Part shown: piece after piece, positions 1 to 11,656 of the stretch
Layout: every line of letters starts with the position of its first letter
Numbering within the stretch: position 1 is the stretch's first letter
NCBI GenBank assembly: GCA_022495005.1
Contig: JAGYXB010000160.1
Span: forward strand, 496,001 to 560,000
DNA: 64,000 nt
Direction: 5' to 3'
Origin: Rhyacophila brunnea
Lineage: Eukaryota > Arthropoda > Insecta > Trichoptera > Rhyacophilidae
The notes under the pieces: model-generated
Told to the model about the DNA's origin: nothing
The model's database searches: none
What the model saw: the letters and a program-made list of their open reading frames with translations, nothing else
Program-made: the position numbers and the translations under genes

Positions 1-1772
1 AAGATTACTGTATTGGTATAGCCTATCGGATTTCTATTTTTATTAATCTGTTTCATGAGTACAACCTTTATAACGAGTCTTCTACGTCACAACAGTCGTT
101 TTTTGAACTAAAACCCGCCCTCCGCATTTACTTTCCCCGCGCTTTAAATTCAATATATTGTGTTCAATATTGCTTGGAGTTTAATAACAATTAAATGCCG
201 AAACCTTTGCGGAAAAAGACGAAGGCCATTATTTCAAATGTAGAAGTATTACGAGGAGGAGAAACAGAAAAGAAATCTTTTAATTCCTCTTAATGGTGTC
301 AGAGGTAGAGTATCTGCTGTGACAAGTAAACACGCAAAGAGCACGTCACGTAACAGTATCAGCGCGCAAAAACCAGGTACAAGACTTGCTAAAAAAGTAG
401 CATTATAACTCCATCTACCTGTACTTATCTCAGATCTTGAACACATATTGAGAACTTTGCCACATTATCTTTTTGAATTCAGATGTTGCAGTGACAGGTT
501 TAGGGACATGGAGACTTGAGCACTGACTGATTTTGAGGCATCTCAGGACATATATTATGTATATTTTTAAAACCATACTTAAATTCCAATTACCAACGTA
601 GCTACCTAGTAAAAATTCATTTTTTTTCTTTCCTATAACCACATTCTGTTACTAATAATAACTATAATTGAAAATGTCAGTGATGACCAACGTTCCCTCT
701 AATTTTTCAATTGAGTGTGCGGATCATGGATCTGAGCAGCGGCGTAACTAGGGTTGGTGTCACCCGTCGCCTGGTGCGGTAAATTTACACCCCCCCCCCC
801 ACAACTACACACACACATACAATTTTTCATGAAAATTTATTTTTTTAAGGCATTTATTAATTGCAGTGATTTTATATAATAATAACACTAACAACGCTAA
901 TTTTTTAAGTAAATAAAAATAAAGTTGTACTTCTCTTCCGAGAAATGAGTCGAAGAATTGTGCATGTGATTGTTTCGTGCATTTGAGCAAAACTATAATC
1001 TGGCAAAGGAAACTTTCTTTTACAATATTTTTGTGCGAGGACTGTGCAGGGGATGAAAACATGTGTGCGGACACCTTACAGGAAACATTGGTGATGACAC
1101 ATAATCAGTGGTTATGTTATAGGCCTCTTTAATTTTAGTTGCATGGGTTTTGTTATGCTTTTGGTAATGTGTTATTCTCAATTTATGAGAAATGCGCATA
1201 TTATTTTTAGGATTTTGGTATAGATACCTAATTAATAATTGTATGACTTGTTTGAACTGTTTTGAGGCCTCTTTTAAATCTTCTGGTGAATCGATTCTTC
1301 GTCAAAGAAAATCACCACATCTAAGATGAGAAAAGTGCACTTTATAAACGATTTTACATTAAGATGTAACATGCATCAGAGCATTGTATTAAAATAAATT
1401 GTCTGAAATTACAATTGTTATTATTGTAAACAGCTTGCGGCGCATCTGCGTATTATTCACAGGCGTACAGTTTGAATGCCACTGATCTAGCGGTTCATGA
1501 ATATGAAGCACCTTATACTAGCTGTATACCTGTATTTTTGATCAGTTTGTTCTCACAATATTTACTAATAGAAAGCAATTATAGGTATGTACATAAAATA
1601 TAACAAACAAAATATCATCTGTAGCGCCATTGGAATAAGTATCTACCTAAATGTAAATATGAACAACCCAGATATAACTAAATCAACCAATATAAACTAT
1701 TTTCAATATTATAGCTCGTAGAAAACAGTTCTGTAGGATTTACAATTAAATATTTAACTTTGATTTATAGCG
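1..1772. other. No gene recognised; AT-rich intergenic DNA
   Basis: No open frame here looks like a protein. Bases 1-60 resemble 2699-2750 (both contain 'cctatcgg' or 'tctatcgg' followed by 'attctatttt' and 'aatctgttt'), so both are probably pieces of one old repeat. A C homopolymer of about 12 bases lies near 788-799. At 737 the sequence reads like the left end of a hAT-type element (CAGCGGCGTAACTAGGG), but I found no matching right end. Confidence 0.5.
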
Positions 1773-2187
1773 CCTGTACACATGCATGGATTTATTTACA
1801 CCAATAGTGTGTATTTTAAACTATCGCGATAATAACTGTTTACACGTAAAAGTGCCGACTGTATCGCCAATCTCATTCTTCAAGCGTAAGTGAGATGCAA
1901 TGTTGTCATCGTATGGTGTTATTTGACAGGTTGTGGAAATTGGTAAACGTCAAAATTCTCTGCGCGATGTAGTTCGTTTTTCTTCCGACAGGTTTGCCAC
2001 TATTGTTCTATGGCACAAAAATCTCACAAGTCCAACTCTCGCGTGAAAATTCAGAAGCTTCTGATTTTTTTGATCCATCCACGAAATCTTGCAACTTGCA
2101 CGATAATACGTGTTTACACGTGCATTTTTTTATTATGACCGCGATAATATTACACGTCAGCATTAAATCCATGCACGTGTAAACGGG
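1773..2187. mobile_element. MITE with ~22-bp terminal inverted repeats
   Basis: The left end (1773-1794) and the reverse complement of the right end (2164-2187) share the pattern CCYGTWTACACRTGCATGG followed by ATTTA. The motif TTTACACGT recurs inside, near 1838 and 2109. There is no coding capacity. The superfamily is undetermined because no clear target duplication can be read. Confidence 0.65.
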
Positions 2188-2984
2188 GTATTAGATCGTT
2201 CTGATAATTAGTGTAGGTACAACCGTGGTATAGCTTTAAACACACATAACACAAAATATTTAAGTGAATTATCACAATACTTTGTTTCAAATCCTTTCAA
2301 TCCAATATAGCATAAGAATATTGAACTTAATTTGTTCAAAACCGATAATACCCAAAGAAAATTATTAAATGTCTGCCTTAGTGGATGAAAACAGTCCTTG
2401 TTAGCATAGGGACATAGGGCAAACTCAATGTCCCGTTATGTCTTTATTCGTGATTATCTCGGGCTAGAATTTAAGGTTCAATCACAGATCTTGACAAGAA
2501 GACACCGCACCAGGGAACTCAGAAGTAATGGGAACTGAAATACCTTACGGGTAAGGAGAAGCAGGCAACCGATCTCGAGTAAGGAAGAATACGGGATAAA
2601 CTTAGCACTTGTGTATTACACACACTATTGCACGTCTATAACGCGTGGTTCTTTTTCGTAGGATACTCACACATGCAAAACCCTGCGTCAAAATTTTATG
2701 TTTGGTATAATTATAGTCTATCGGAATTCTATTTTATGAATCTGTTTTGTGCGGCACACAGATACAATAATTACTACTAACCACAGTCACTGGCAGTAGC
2801 AACACGCTGCGGGCTCAATTTCCCATATTGTTTGTACGTACGGGACGATCGCACATGCTACGTAACCAACGTAGAACACATGCGACTTGCTACGGAAGTT
2901 GATAAGAAGGCCGTAGCTAGTCGGTGCCAGTAACCTCTCTACCTTACCCCAGTAGCGAAGGGTGATGGTGCACATTAAACTTTG
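2188..2984. other. No gene recognised
   Basis: Nothing that looks coding is present. The only relation seen is the short similarity of 2699-2750 to the first 60 bases of the window. Confidence 0.5.
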
Positions 2985-3404
2985 TTAGTCATGCGTATTT
3001 GTTTATATTGAACTAAGACTACAATTTACAGATGGTATTGGTTAGTTTTTAAAAATCAATAAACCCTGCCTAAAGCAAACCATAATAGTTTTGGTATATT
3101 TTGAGCGATATGACAAAATTGTGCACACTTTTTCATTCATACTTATTTGTTTTCGTTGGATTAAGAATACATGTTACACATATTGTTTGTTCATTTTTTT
3201 TAAATTCATTAAGCCCTGCCTAAGCCAAACTATGATAGAAAAAAATAATATTCTTTCTATAAAATATTCAAAGTTATGTATGATTTAATTGCATAATGTT
3301 AGATATTAGATAATAGATGATAGATAGATAGACGAGTATTTTTTGACTACATATTATCTATTATAGCTTGGTTTTCGCAGGGTTTAATTGAATTTTAAAA
3401 ACTA
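2985..3404. repeat. Palindromic repeat family P, copy 1 (compound)
   Basis: The core is a pair of oppositely oriented segments: '...aaaccctgcctaaagcaaacc' followed by 'ataatag' on the left, and 'tctattata...ttggttttcgcaggg' followed by 'tttaattgaattttaaaa' on the right. An AT-rich centre contains 'gatttaattgcataatgttagat'-type sequence (broken here over 3275-3305). Other copies lie at 14305-14387 with 16466-16530, 33300-33475, 42830-43015 and 57995-58094 with 59527-59910. It is non-coding. A SINE follows directly. Confidence 0.7.
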
Positions 3405-3617
3405 ATAGGATCATATGGGCCTCCACAGAGTGAAGGTTTGTCTTGATAGATTTTGTTTTTACGAGAAATGGATGTCAGCCACTTGCTCATCCTATTAGGT
3501 CCATACTTTGACACATACACAAATTGAAAAACAATATGTGTACTTGTCAGACCCAGGATTCGAACCTGGGACCAAGACGTTATAGGCCGACGCTTAAGCC
3601 GCGCGACCATCGTGGGT
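3405..3617 (-). mobile_element. tRNA-derived SINE, copy 1
   Basis: Read on the minus strand, the head (about 3617-3551) looks like a tRNA gene: an A-box-like TGGTCGCGCGG and a perfect B box GGTTCGAATCC, which are internal promoters for RNA polymerase III. A tRNA-unrelated body follows and ends near a 'cctctgtgg...atgatcctattagg'-type tail. The tail recurs without the head at 11865-12015 and 16620-16690, and a second headed copy lies at 56790-56990. The shared body argues for a SINE rather than a working tRNA gene. Confidence 0.8.
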
Positions 3618-3822
3618 GTGACAAAGCTTAGTGTGCACTATTTATGGCGGATCTAAACAGCCTACCTCCACCTTTCGCCACTGCCCCACACACTACCTTA
3701 CCGCGCCTCGCTACAGCTGGCAGAATTTATCCCGCAAGGTGAACACTTGGCGTTGCGAACTGCCAAGTGGTTTCTGACTTATGAACGCATTTATTGACTA
3801 GTTTGTTTTATTTTGTTTCCAG

Positions 3823-3936
3823 GGTAGCAGCAACCGAACTACCACACGCCGTAATGAGCAGTACGGTCGTGAGTTCTACAGCCGTGGAGAGTCGCTGGAG
3901 CTGCCTCCTTACTGCTCGCACCCGAGGAGGACATGA
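3823..3936 (+). CDS. Possible terminal coding exon of an unknown gene
   Basis: A strong acceptor-like stretch (TTGTTTTATTTTGTTTCCAG) ends at 3822. The frame that starts at once is open for 37 codons to a TGA at 3934-3936. The peptide is polar and tyrosine/arginine-rich (it includes RRNEQYGREFYSRGESLELP). The stretch is much more GC-rich than its surroundings, as expected for an insect exon. I do not recognise the protein, and no other exon of it was found. The rest of the gene would lie to the left, possibly outside the window. It could also be a chance frame in a GC-rich repeat. Confidence 0.35.
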   Translation, partial: GSSNRTTTRRNEQYGREFYSRGESLELPPYCSHPRRT

Positions 3937-4192
3937 ACCTGGGCGAACCGCTCGCTAGCGATCCAAGATGGCCGCGGGGTGCGGTTCGCGCAGTGCGTCA
4001 GCGAGAATGCGACCGTCATTCCAGTCACGTCGGTGATACTAAACAGTTCAAAGTTTTGAAAGCGCTGGTCTTGCCTTCAGACTGCCAGCTGGTCTATGTC
4101 GCCAATGTCGCACGTTGCAGAATTTCGACCACGACATCTGGAAGTTCTCCCATAATACCTATATAGGTATATCATAAGGCATAACTGCTCAT

Positions 4193-4480
4193 CAGTGACC
4201 TCCCATGGGGGTAGGCTGATTGAACATCGCTTGGGGGCGGCATTTACTCAAAAGGCGCCAACTCGAGATTATCTTTCCATTAAAAAATTTAGATCATTGA
4301 TTGAAAACAAAATGTATTAATTAACATAAACGGTTTAACAGGAATGTATTTTTTTGTCTGGTTCGCGATGTCTAGTTTACTTCCGTTGCTCTTCGACGTC
4401 CTTGGTGACCAGAAACGACACGTACATGGACGCTATTTTGACGCTACCTAAAGGCGGCATTTTGTCTAGGGACGTCACTG
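4193..4480. mobile_element. hAT-type MITE, family N1, copy 1
   Basis: It begins CAGTGACCTCCC and ends GGGACGTCACTG, so the ends are inverted repeats. It is flanked by a perfect 8-bp duplication CTGCTCAT (4185-4192 and 4481-4488), the length made by hAT transposases. The inside (from about 4345) matches the copy at 44591-45203, for example 'ggttcgcgatgtctagtt'. It has no transposase. Confidence 0.88.
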
Positions 4481-4590
4481 CTGCTCATGTTGCACATTGC
4501 AACTTGGCTTCTACGAGAGATAATTTCTCAGCTTTCACGAAGTCTCTTCCCGTCAAAGCCTGAATATAAACTATCAAATCACGTTTCCAG

Positions 4591-4924
4591 AAACTTGTAC
4601 GTATGCAGTTCGCCATATAACACTTCACCGTGAAATTTTGTATCGTAAATATATGGCCGTATCAGTCCAACCTCTTTGGGTCGTATAGTACTGACATAAC
4701 ACGGTTCTTGTCGGTTTACACTACAGGAAGCCAGCAGCAAACACATTTTGAAAATAGCCGATTTATTAGATTATTTGTTAGGTTTTCATTCTTGAATTCA
4801 TAAATTTTGCCAAAATTAGCTATGAAAATTGAATTATCGTTCATAGTGAATGTAATAAAATTGGAGACCGTATAGTATACGGTTATCTCTTTCCGATAGA
4901 AAGCTCTCGGCGATTACATGTAAC
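4591..4924. repeat. Dispersed repeat family C, copy 1
   Basis: It starts AAACTTGTACGTATGCAG and ends ..TTACATGTAACC. The inside holds the palindromes 'accgtatagtatacggt' and a 'gggtcgtatagtac' motif. Related copies lie at 23136-23643, 30133-30210 (right end only), 51544-51906 and 57891-57995 (left end only). The ends are imperfect inverted repeats of the form TGTACGTAT....TTCAC, so a DNA transposon derivative is likely. Confidence 0.7.
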
Positions 4925-5149
4925 CATCAAATCAAAATACAAACCGTTCACCATCGATTTGGAGGATTTCTCCTGACGGGTTTTTAGGGACATAGAGACG
5001 ATAAAAAACAAAATTATAACCATTAATTCGAACTACGAATGTGGGTACCTAGAAAAAATGTAAGTCTTTATAAGTACATACCTAATATTTTCTACAATCA
5101 CATCGTGTACCTAACTAAAAATAAAGTTGTGACTATATTGAGATACACG

Positions 5150-5590
5150 TCGCGTACTAACACGCTGTCATGGCGAAAAGTTTTGTCTATGGTTTCGTCA
5201 TTTTGCAGAATATTTTGAACGATCACTACCTCGGTAAATTCAATGATGGAGAGTGCCAACTCTGAATAGTATTTTGAATTATTATTCATTATTTACGCTA
5301 ATTTCAAATAATTTTAACAGTTTCTACTAAAATTACTTGCAATATTATATCCATAGATAATATTTTCAATAGAACATAACCTGCAGACCATATAATATAT
5401 GGTCTGTAATAATAATGTATAATAGACAATATTTTTATAGAAAATACATAGTGCCAACTACTAAAATCAAAAACACGCTATTTTTACATGAATCGAAAAT
5501 GTGTAGGCATGTAGAAAATGATCAAAAACGTTCATTGAGTCATGCGGGTGTCGATTCAGTGCGGTACAACGTGAGGTGACCCCATCACTA
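5150..5590. repeat. Dispersed ~430-bp repeat family A, copy 1
   Basis: It matches 13010-13430 over its length in the same orientation. Shared landmarks are 'cattttgcagaatattttg' near the start, 'acatagtgccaac' in the middle and 'gtgcggt..aacgt.aggtgacc' at the end. No coding sequence and no clear inverted ends were seen. Confidence 0.7.
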
Positions 5591-6470
5591 GATGTCCCAA
5601 GTACCTCTCCTTAACAAAAACCGCTTGACGCAAATCTACATTCGATGTGTTCCTTTATTTAACTATTGTATTATATTTAATTATTTAGATATCGTAATTA
5701 ATTTCCGTGATTTTTGGCTTTAAAATGATTGATATTTTAGATTAATTCATTAAAATATTATTAATTCATATTAATAAATAATTATTTGGTGTACTTAATT
5801 AATGGGTGTGTTTATTTACCGTCCAAACTATTTGTATTTATGGAAGAAAATGAGATTAATAAAATTTTAAATTAATTAATAATTCCTTGTACGTAAAGCA
5901 TTCCAACGAAAAAAATCTATGTTGTATTAGGTAAATATACCTGTGTATGTCCAGTATTTTTGAGCACTTGAAAAACATATTTTCAATTATTTTTATAACT
6001 TACTGCCAGATAGACTGTTGTAATTAATGTGTATAAATAATAATGTAAATAATACATGTTTCCAGTACCTATATACACGTATAGGTACCTAGATAGCACA
6101 TTCATATTGCATATTTAAATCCGGTTATTTGTTTTTTATTCCTTATATATTTTTGTGTGAATTTAATTTTATTTAAAAACTTACAGCTCTCTGCAATGAT
6201 CAGTGTGCATACAAAATAGTTACAGGTTTTATTCATAGATCCACCACAGCTAATTTATAATAATTTATTTTTTAAGAAAAAAAAAAAATATTTTATATAT
6301 TAACAGTGGCATCTATAAATTAAAACTATAACTATTTTGTAGGCAAATTTTGTCCACTGTAGAGAACTGCAAGTTTTTAAATAAATGTACATTCACAATA
6401 TAAATATAGTTTGATGCGAAAATGCAACACCATGCATTTCAGTATTTTGATAGAATTTTGCGAAAAACAT
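5591..6470. other. No gene recognised; very AT-rich
   Basis: The stretch is strongly AT-rich with no plausible coding frame. The part near 6300-6360 ('taacagtggcatctataaa', 'ttgtccactg') resembles 52735-52790, perhaps a small degraded MITE. Confidence 0.5.
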
Positions 6471-6855
6471 TCGTCGGTGTTTTGTAAAAAGGGCGAATTA
6501 ACCAAAATGCTATTTTACAAAAGGATTTTTAACTTTTTACATTTATTTGTTTTTTACCTGTAGATGATTATAAATATCTAAAAAATTTATAATAAAGCTT
6601 AGAAAGAATACTGTCATTATAATAGGTAGTATTATATAATATTTTAAAAAGCCTAATATGTCACATTCGCTTTTTATTTCGTAATTTTAATAGCTTAATT
6701 TAATTTAAGTCGATTATCGTTTTTAAGTACTTTCCCGTGGTGATACAAATTCGCCGTTTTTACACAACAAAGCTAGTGGGGTACATATTGTATTTTCATT
6801 AAAATCTCGATTTCACCAAAATGGTTGATTCGCCCTTTTTACAAAACATGGACGA
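6471..6855. mobile_element. MITE with ~35-bp inverted ends
   Basis: The left end (from 6471) and the reverse complement of the right end (to 6855) share TCGTCSRTGTTTTGTAAAAA followed by GGGCGAATYAACC. The inside is AT-rich and non-coding. The superfamily is not clear. Confidence 0.7.
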
Positions 6856-7436
6856 TATACTTAACCGGTTTTGGTGGTGCAATTACAAAAAAATATAATT
6901 ATAATATCTATAGTAAGTATTTGAATATTTGAAAAAAATATAGTTACTATTTTGTCATATTAGGTATAATAAAACATAAAATAAATATTTATTGTTTTTA
7001 CGATACCTATTTGGTTTAATTTAAGAGAACTTGTTGTAAACTATAGTTTCATAATATTTATTACTGGTTGTGTTTAGCTATAGTTTTATTATTATTATAA
7101 TTTACTGTAGGTAAGTTGGTATCTCTGTAATGTCTATTTTAAATGAAATGTCAATGTGTATTTTTAAAATTATTTAATAAATTATTCTTAATACAAAATA
7201 ATACGTGTATTTCTATAAATTTTATTATTTGAAATTGATTATGTTGTCATCAAATCGTACTCATCGGAAGAGCAACGATCTGGAATAGAATATTGGCTGC
7301 TTACAATGACTCTCACCACATAACCCTATCCAAGGTGGCTGATTTCAATTTGGTACCACACACATAATATTATAGGTAGCAGTTATCCTTAACTCCAGTA
7401 CCCATCGGATAGCTCAACATTACTCTTTTCCTAATT
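6856..7436. other. No gene recognised
   Basis: AT-rich DNA between two MITEs with nothing that can be called. Confidence 0.5.
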
Positions 7437-7444
7437 GATCTAAC

Positions 7445-7912
7445 CAAGGCCCCCACAAGGGGGGCTGACAGGACTCTAGCCTGGGGGCCCGGCGTGTCAT
7501 TCAACCAATTAAGTGAGATAAACACGCTCCGTAAATTTTCTCCAATAGTTAAAAAAGTCGCTTGCACCCTATTTGACAAATTATGATTACCTTTAACGTG
7601 TTTCCTGATTAATGAAAATGACTATTTATCCAACATGGTGAAGGGTGGCTTGTTACTTGGCTATCACAAGAGGGGGACACGATCAGTGCTTCATACTATG
7701 AGATGCCAAATGCCGACAATTCAAGCAGATTCATTTAAAAATACCAAAAATACACAGAATACCCTTTATTTTACACGGAAACCTGGAGTTCCGCGGAATA
7801 CCATTTGGTAAATACTACTGTAGAATATTACACTGCCCTTAACCATAGCGATAGGTTGGGCGTCGGCCAAACACCGTTGCCTGGGGGCCCGCTTCAGGAT
7901 GTGGGGGCCATG
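7445..7912 (-). mobile_element. hAT-like MITE, family G, copy 1
   Basis: The family has GC-rich ends (CATGGCCCCCAYA...) around an AT-rich centre that contains 'gtttcctgattaatgaaaa'. This copy is flanked by a diverged 8-bp duplication, GATCTAAC (7437-7444) and AATCTAAT (7913-7920). Other copies are at 8370-8822, 18270-18492, 22499-22973, 25264-25312 and 36945-37230. No coding capacity. Confidence 0.8.
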
Positions 7913-8050
7913 AATCTAATTTTTCCATTATTCTATATGAATTATTTTTAGCCACCTGGGTTCTTTCGGCATCTTTGGGCGCTATGCACATTCAACAATC
8001 CAATGTGGGACTTGGCCATCTCTCGGAAAGATTTTCAAATAAACAACATA

Positions 8051-8300
8051 TGTGTCGCTACATTTCAAAATCAGCCAAGTCCACCTTTAGGTATTTTTGA
8101 CCTTTTTGTAAATTGCTGAAGAACTACTGCTTTCTAACATTTCTGCATTATAAAAATGTGGAATTTATTAATTTTAAATATTCTATATTCGAAATATTAT
8201 AAACTTTCACCCTTGTTACTGTGTATTTGAGAAAACAAAAAGTTGTTTTTCTCCTATTCATCTATTATGGACTTGGCTGATTTTGAAATCTAGCGACACA
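8051..8300. mobile_element. Tc1/mariner-like MITE with 33-bp inverted ends
   Basis: The arms 8049-8083 and 8268-8302 are inverted with a single mismatch and begin TA-TGTGTCGCTASATTTCA. The outermost TA at each end can be read as the TA target duplication of the Tc1/mariner group. It sits between two family G MITEs in opposite orientation. Confidence 0.65.
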
Positions 8301-8369
8301 TAAATTTACCAGATCTGGGATTAGTACCCGAGATGAGTAGTACAAAACTTATCAAAGTACCGCTGGCGG

Positions 8370-8822
8370 CATGACCCCCACATCCAGAAGCGGGCCCCTA
8401 GGTCAGGATGTTGAGGGCGGGCCCCCCTGGTTAAGGGTAGTGTGATGTACTACAGTAGTATTCCCCAACTGGTATTCCGTGTTTTCAAGCGAATTTCTAT
8501 ATTTTTAAATAAATCCTCTTGAATTATTGAGTTGCCGGTACTCGATATCATTTTTCGAACCACTGGTCGCGACCCCCTCTTGTGGTAGCCAAATAGCATT
8601 CGACCCTTCGATATTGGATAAATAGCCATTTTTATTATTCAGGAAACACTAAAAATAATCATAATACAAAATGATACACGTGAATTAGCATGTAGTTATA
8701 TTATAATATAACATATTTCTGGTGTGTGTTTATCTCGCAACTAGTCGACCCGCCACGCCCCCCCCCCCAAGCCCGGGTCCCCAGGCTGGAGCCCTGTCAG
8801 CCCCCCCTATGTGGAGGCCATA
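8370..8822 (+). mobile_element. hAT-like MITE, family G, copy 2
   Basis: It starts CATGACCCCCACATCCAGAA and ends in a C-rich stretch followed by GTGGAGGCCATA. Its orientation is opposite to copy 1, so the two form a large inverted pair around 7913-8369. No clear target duplication remains. Confidence 0.75.
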
Positions 8823-9395
8823 AATACGGTCTTCCATCGACTGTATTATCGTCAGCTTTTCCCAGTAGATACCTACCAGATTTCAATAATACATATATCT
8901 AATTAGCCATATAAAACAATATGCAGCATCCACAGGTATTCCCCATACGATAAATTGCGGCGCAATACGTATTAGCCACGATGGGAGTGGACGCAAATTT
9001 GTAGTCTGGTGTCCGGTAGTCAGCAACCAGATTTAAGCCCCAACCGGATATGCGTATATTTTGCCCTTCAAAATCTTGCACTGCCTAAATCGAAGTTATT
9101 GAAAGACATATAGGGCCAGAGGTCTCTGAAAAAATAAATAAAACATTATTACCAGTTGAGTGTTGCCAACTTTTCTGTCGTTGACAAAAACATGCCAGAC
9201 GGGGTATGAAAACAAGCTATTTGGCAAGAAAAAACGCTAGATTTGGCGAAAATAAAATTGCAAGATAATTTACTTGTCCTACCTAGAACGAAGTCAGTAT
9301 CGAAAAAATGTGAAAAAATCGAAAAAAGTCGATACATGTAAAAACCACACATTTTAACAGAAATATATTTAAAAATTAACAACAAAATACCTATA
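8823..9395. other. No gene recognised
   Basis: No coding frame is convincing. At 9161 the motif TGTTGCCAACTTTTC is mirrored by AAATTGGCAACG near 10281, with 'aaaacgctaga/aaat' close to both. This may mark the ends of an old element that the pogo-type MITE at 9396-9889 later entered. Confidence 0.4.
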
Positions 9396-9889
9396 CAGTG
9401 AACCCCCGATTCTAAGGTTTTCAAGGGACCCTAAAAACGATAAATGCGGGAAAATATATAAAAAAAAATTAAAAAAACTCGTTTTCCTCCTGGATTTTTT
9501 TCGACGTCTTGAACTATTTTCAGTTTCTCAGCTAGGTTCTAGTTTTCTTCATGGGGGGGGGGGCATTTTAGTTGCGATTAATAAAAAATCGTGATACAAG
9601 ATGCGAGGCACGCCTGAGCGCCGACCGACCTTTGCAAACAAAGCGACGCGTCTGAAAGTCTGTATGTATCATAAACAATTCTACGAAAGCGAAATGAAAA
9701 ATATTCAACAAAAACGGTCAATCGGGATAATATTTTGACGATAGATCGAGGAAAACGATAAATCGGGGAACGATTAATGCGGGATTATTCTTTAACATTG
9801 TTCTTATGGGATTTGGCGGGACTTTCAAAAAATGAACGATCTGTGCGGAAAAACGATTTATGCGAAAACGATAGATACGGGTTCTACTG
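9396..9889. mobile_element. pogo/Tigger-type MITE with internal motif array
   Basis: The ends are CAGTGAACCCCCGATTC and its inverted counterpart GGGTTCTACTG. TA lies on both sides (9394-9395, 9890-9891), as in pogo-group elements. At least five variants of ACGATAAATGCGGGA occur inside (near 9435, 9747, 9770, 9852 and 9867). Such subterminal repeats are typical transposase-binding sites in this group, but that role is inferred. There is no transposase. Confidence 0.8.
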
Positions 9890-9891
9890 TA

Positions 9892-10791
9892 TTGTGTTAA
9901 CGGCGCTCAAGTTTAATATCATGTTTGAAGATGGGAGCTTCTTTCTTGTAGGACGGACATAGAGAATTAAAGAACATACCATTTAGTTGGATGAATAATA
10001 ATTGTCAAATTATTATTTTATATACGCGGAGATTCGGAATAATATACAAAACATCAAAAATAATGCATGAAATTGTTTCATCGTGTTTTATTTCTCACTA
10101 CAATAGGTACCGACCTACCAGCATTTAGCATCCGATAGTCATAAATTTAATGCGCATGAAAATAGATAAACTAAATATCTCTATTAAACCTGTTGGAAGG
10201 ATCAAAAAACGCTAGTAAAAACGCCACAAGCCAGATGCGTTTTTTGCAAGCAAAATTTAGCAAGAAAAACGCTAAATTGGCAACGTTGGTTGTTACGTAA
10301 AGATTGCTCTAATAGTTTGACGTCTCCAGACCATGCACATAAACTTAGCAAAACACTGATCTAAAAAACTTTTCTTCTTATTTAGGTATGCACGTGTGTA
10401 TATATGAATGGAGTTAGCATCGAATATAAATATTTGGCAGAATTTAACATTTTAAACGAGCATGTATTATAATGGGCATTGCAACACAATACTATTTAGA
10501 TTATCGGGATTTTTTATGCTTTGACTATTTTTTTTAAACTAAGATTACTTCTTTCTAATGAAGCAACCGCGTCGTCTGCTTCATGGAAAACCGCCACTGC
10601 TCTCTAAAGTTACAATATTTGTATTCGTTCCTTCATTCATCGCCTTTATAATGTGCCGCCTCTATGCAACGCATGACCTGCCTGCCTCCACGATACGTCA
10701 CTAAATAGATCAGTGTCTAATGCATTAGTGACCTTATGCGACTGGCTTAGAATAGAGAGGCGTTGTGCAATTTGATCAATAACCAAATAAA
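9892..10791. other. No gene recognised
   Basis: No coding frame is convincing. It contains the 10281 counterpart of the 9161 motif. The rest shows no feature I can support. Confidence 0.45.
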
Positions 10792-11208
10792 GGGTTTAGG
10801 ACGAATTGGCGCCAGGACAACTGGACGCCACGCAATCGAATGAAATTTTGAAAATAATTAGACGTTCGTCTTTAGGTAAGTACTTTTAAAATATATATTT
10901 AATATTATTATTTATATTTAAATTATCATATTATTCTTTAATACATAAAATTTAAATACGCACACGTAAATAATGAATTAATTGTGCAATGTTTCAAGTT
11001 CCATCGAGAAGAGAGTTCTTTTATTTTTATATAAAGCCTAGGTAAAAAACATTATGTTAAGAGAAAAATGAATTAAAACCACTAAGTAGTAGATAGAAAC
11101 TGATTAAAATTACTCGTCCACATTATGTATAAAATCGTAACGAACATCTATTTAATTCATTCGACAGTGCGGCGCCCAATTATCCTGGCGCCCAGCTGTC
11201 CCATTTCC
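10792..11208. mobile_element. MITE family M, copy 1 (GGG...CCC ends)
   Basis: The ends are inverted repeats built around GGACRA..TGGCGCC, and the motif 'tgg.cgcca' appears twice at each end. The inside contains 'cgagaagagagttctttta' followed by 'tttttatataaagcct', also found at 62725-62765 in the better preserved copy (62545-62963). The target duplication is not clear here. Confidence 0.75.
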
Positions 11209-11277
11209 TCTATAGAAGGTTATAACAAGAAATTCCATAAATTGGCTGTGTCCACCATAAGCAACGACCTTAAGCGT

Positions 11278-11656
11278 CGATGACATTGAGCTACTTTACA
11301 AGCTATTTACAATCTGCTTGTAAACTCGCCCAGTGTCATCATCGAACTAGCTAACAATCAGATTGGAAACAATCTACCGAAAAAAATTGAAATCTGGGCT
11401 ACTTTACTCGCTAATTGCTGGCGTGTCGGCCGATCTGCGTCTGCGCAGTAGAGCGACAGTAGCGAACCATCCGGTAAAAAACGAACTGCTCAATACGTCC
11501 TGTCAAATAGTACCAAAAATGACGCTTTCAACTCGCTAGCTTGTTGGCTTCTTAGCGAGTGGAGAGTTTTGTGTGTCATCATCATAATCGCACTAGCTGA
11601 CTCGCCCGCTTTTTAACTCGCCGACAAGCAGCTTGTAAAGTAGCTCAATTTCATCG
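11278..11656. mobile_element. MITE with ~28-bp inverted ends
   Basis: The left end CGATGACATTGAGCTACTTT and the reverse complement of the right end CGATGAAATTGAGCTACTTT match, and both continue ACAAGCT. 'aactcgc' and 'cttgtaaa' motifs repeat inside. Possible imperfect duplications AAGCGT and AAGCAT flank it. It is non-coding. Confidence 0.7.

Noticed and set aside
3545..3617. tRNA gene on the minus strand
   Set aside because: It has A and B boxes, but it is joined to a SINE body shared with other copies, and I could not fold a convincing anticodon arm.
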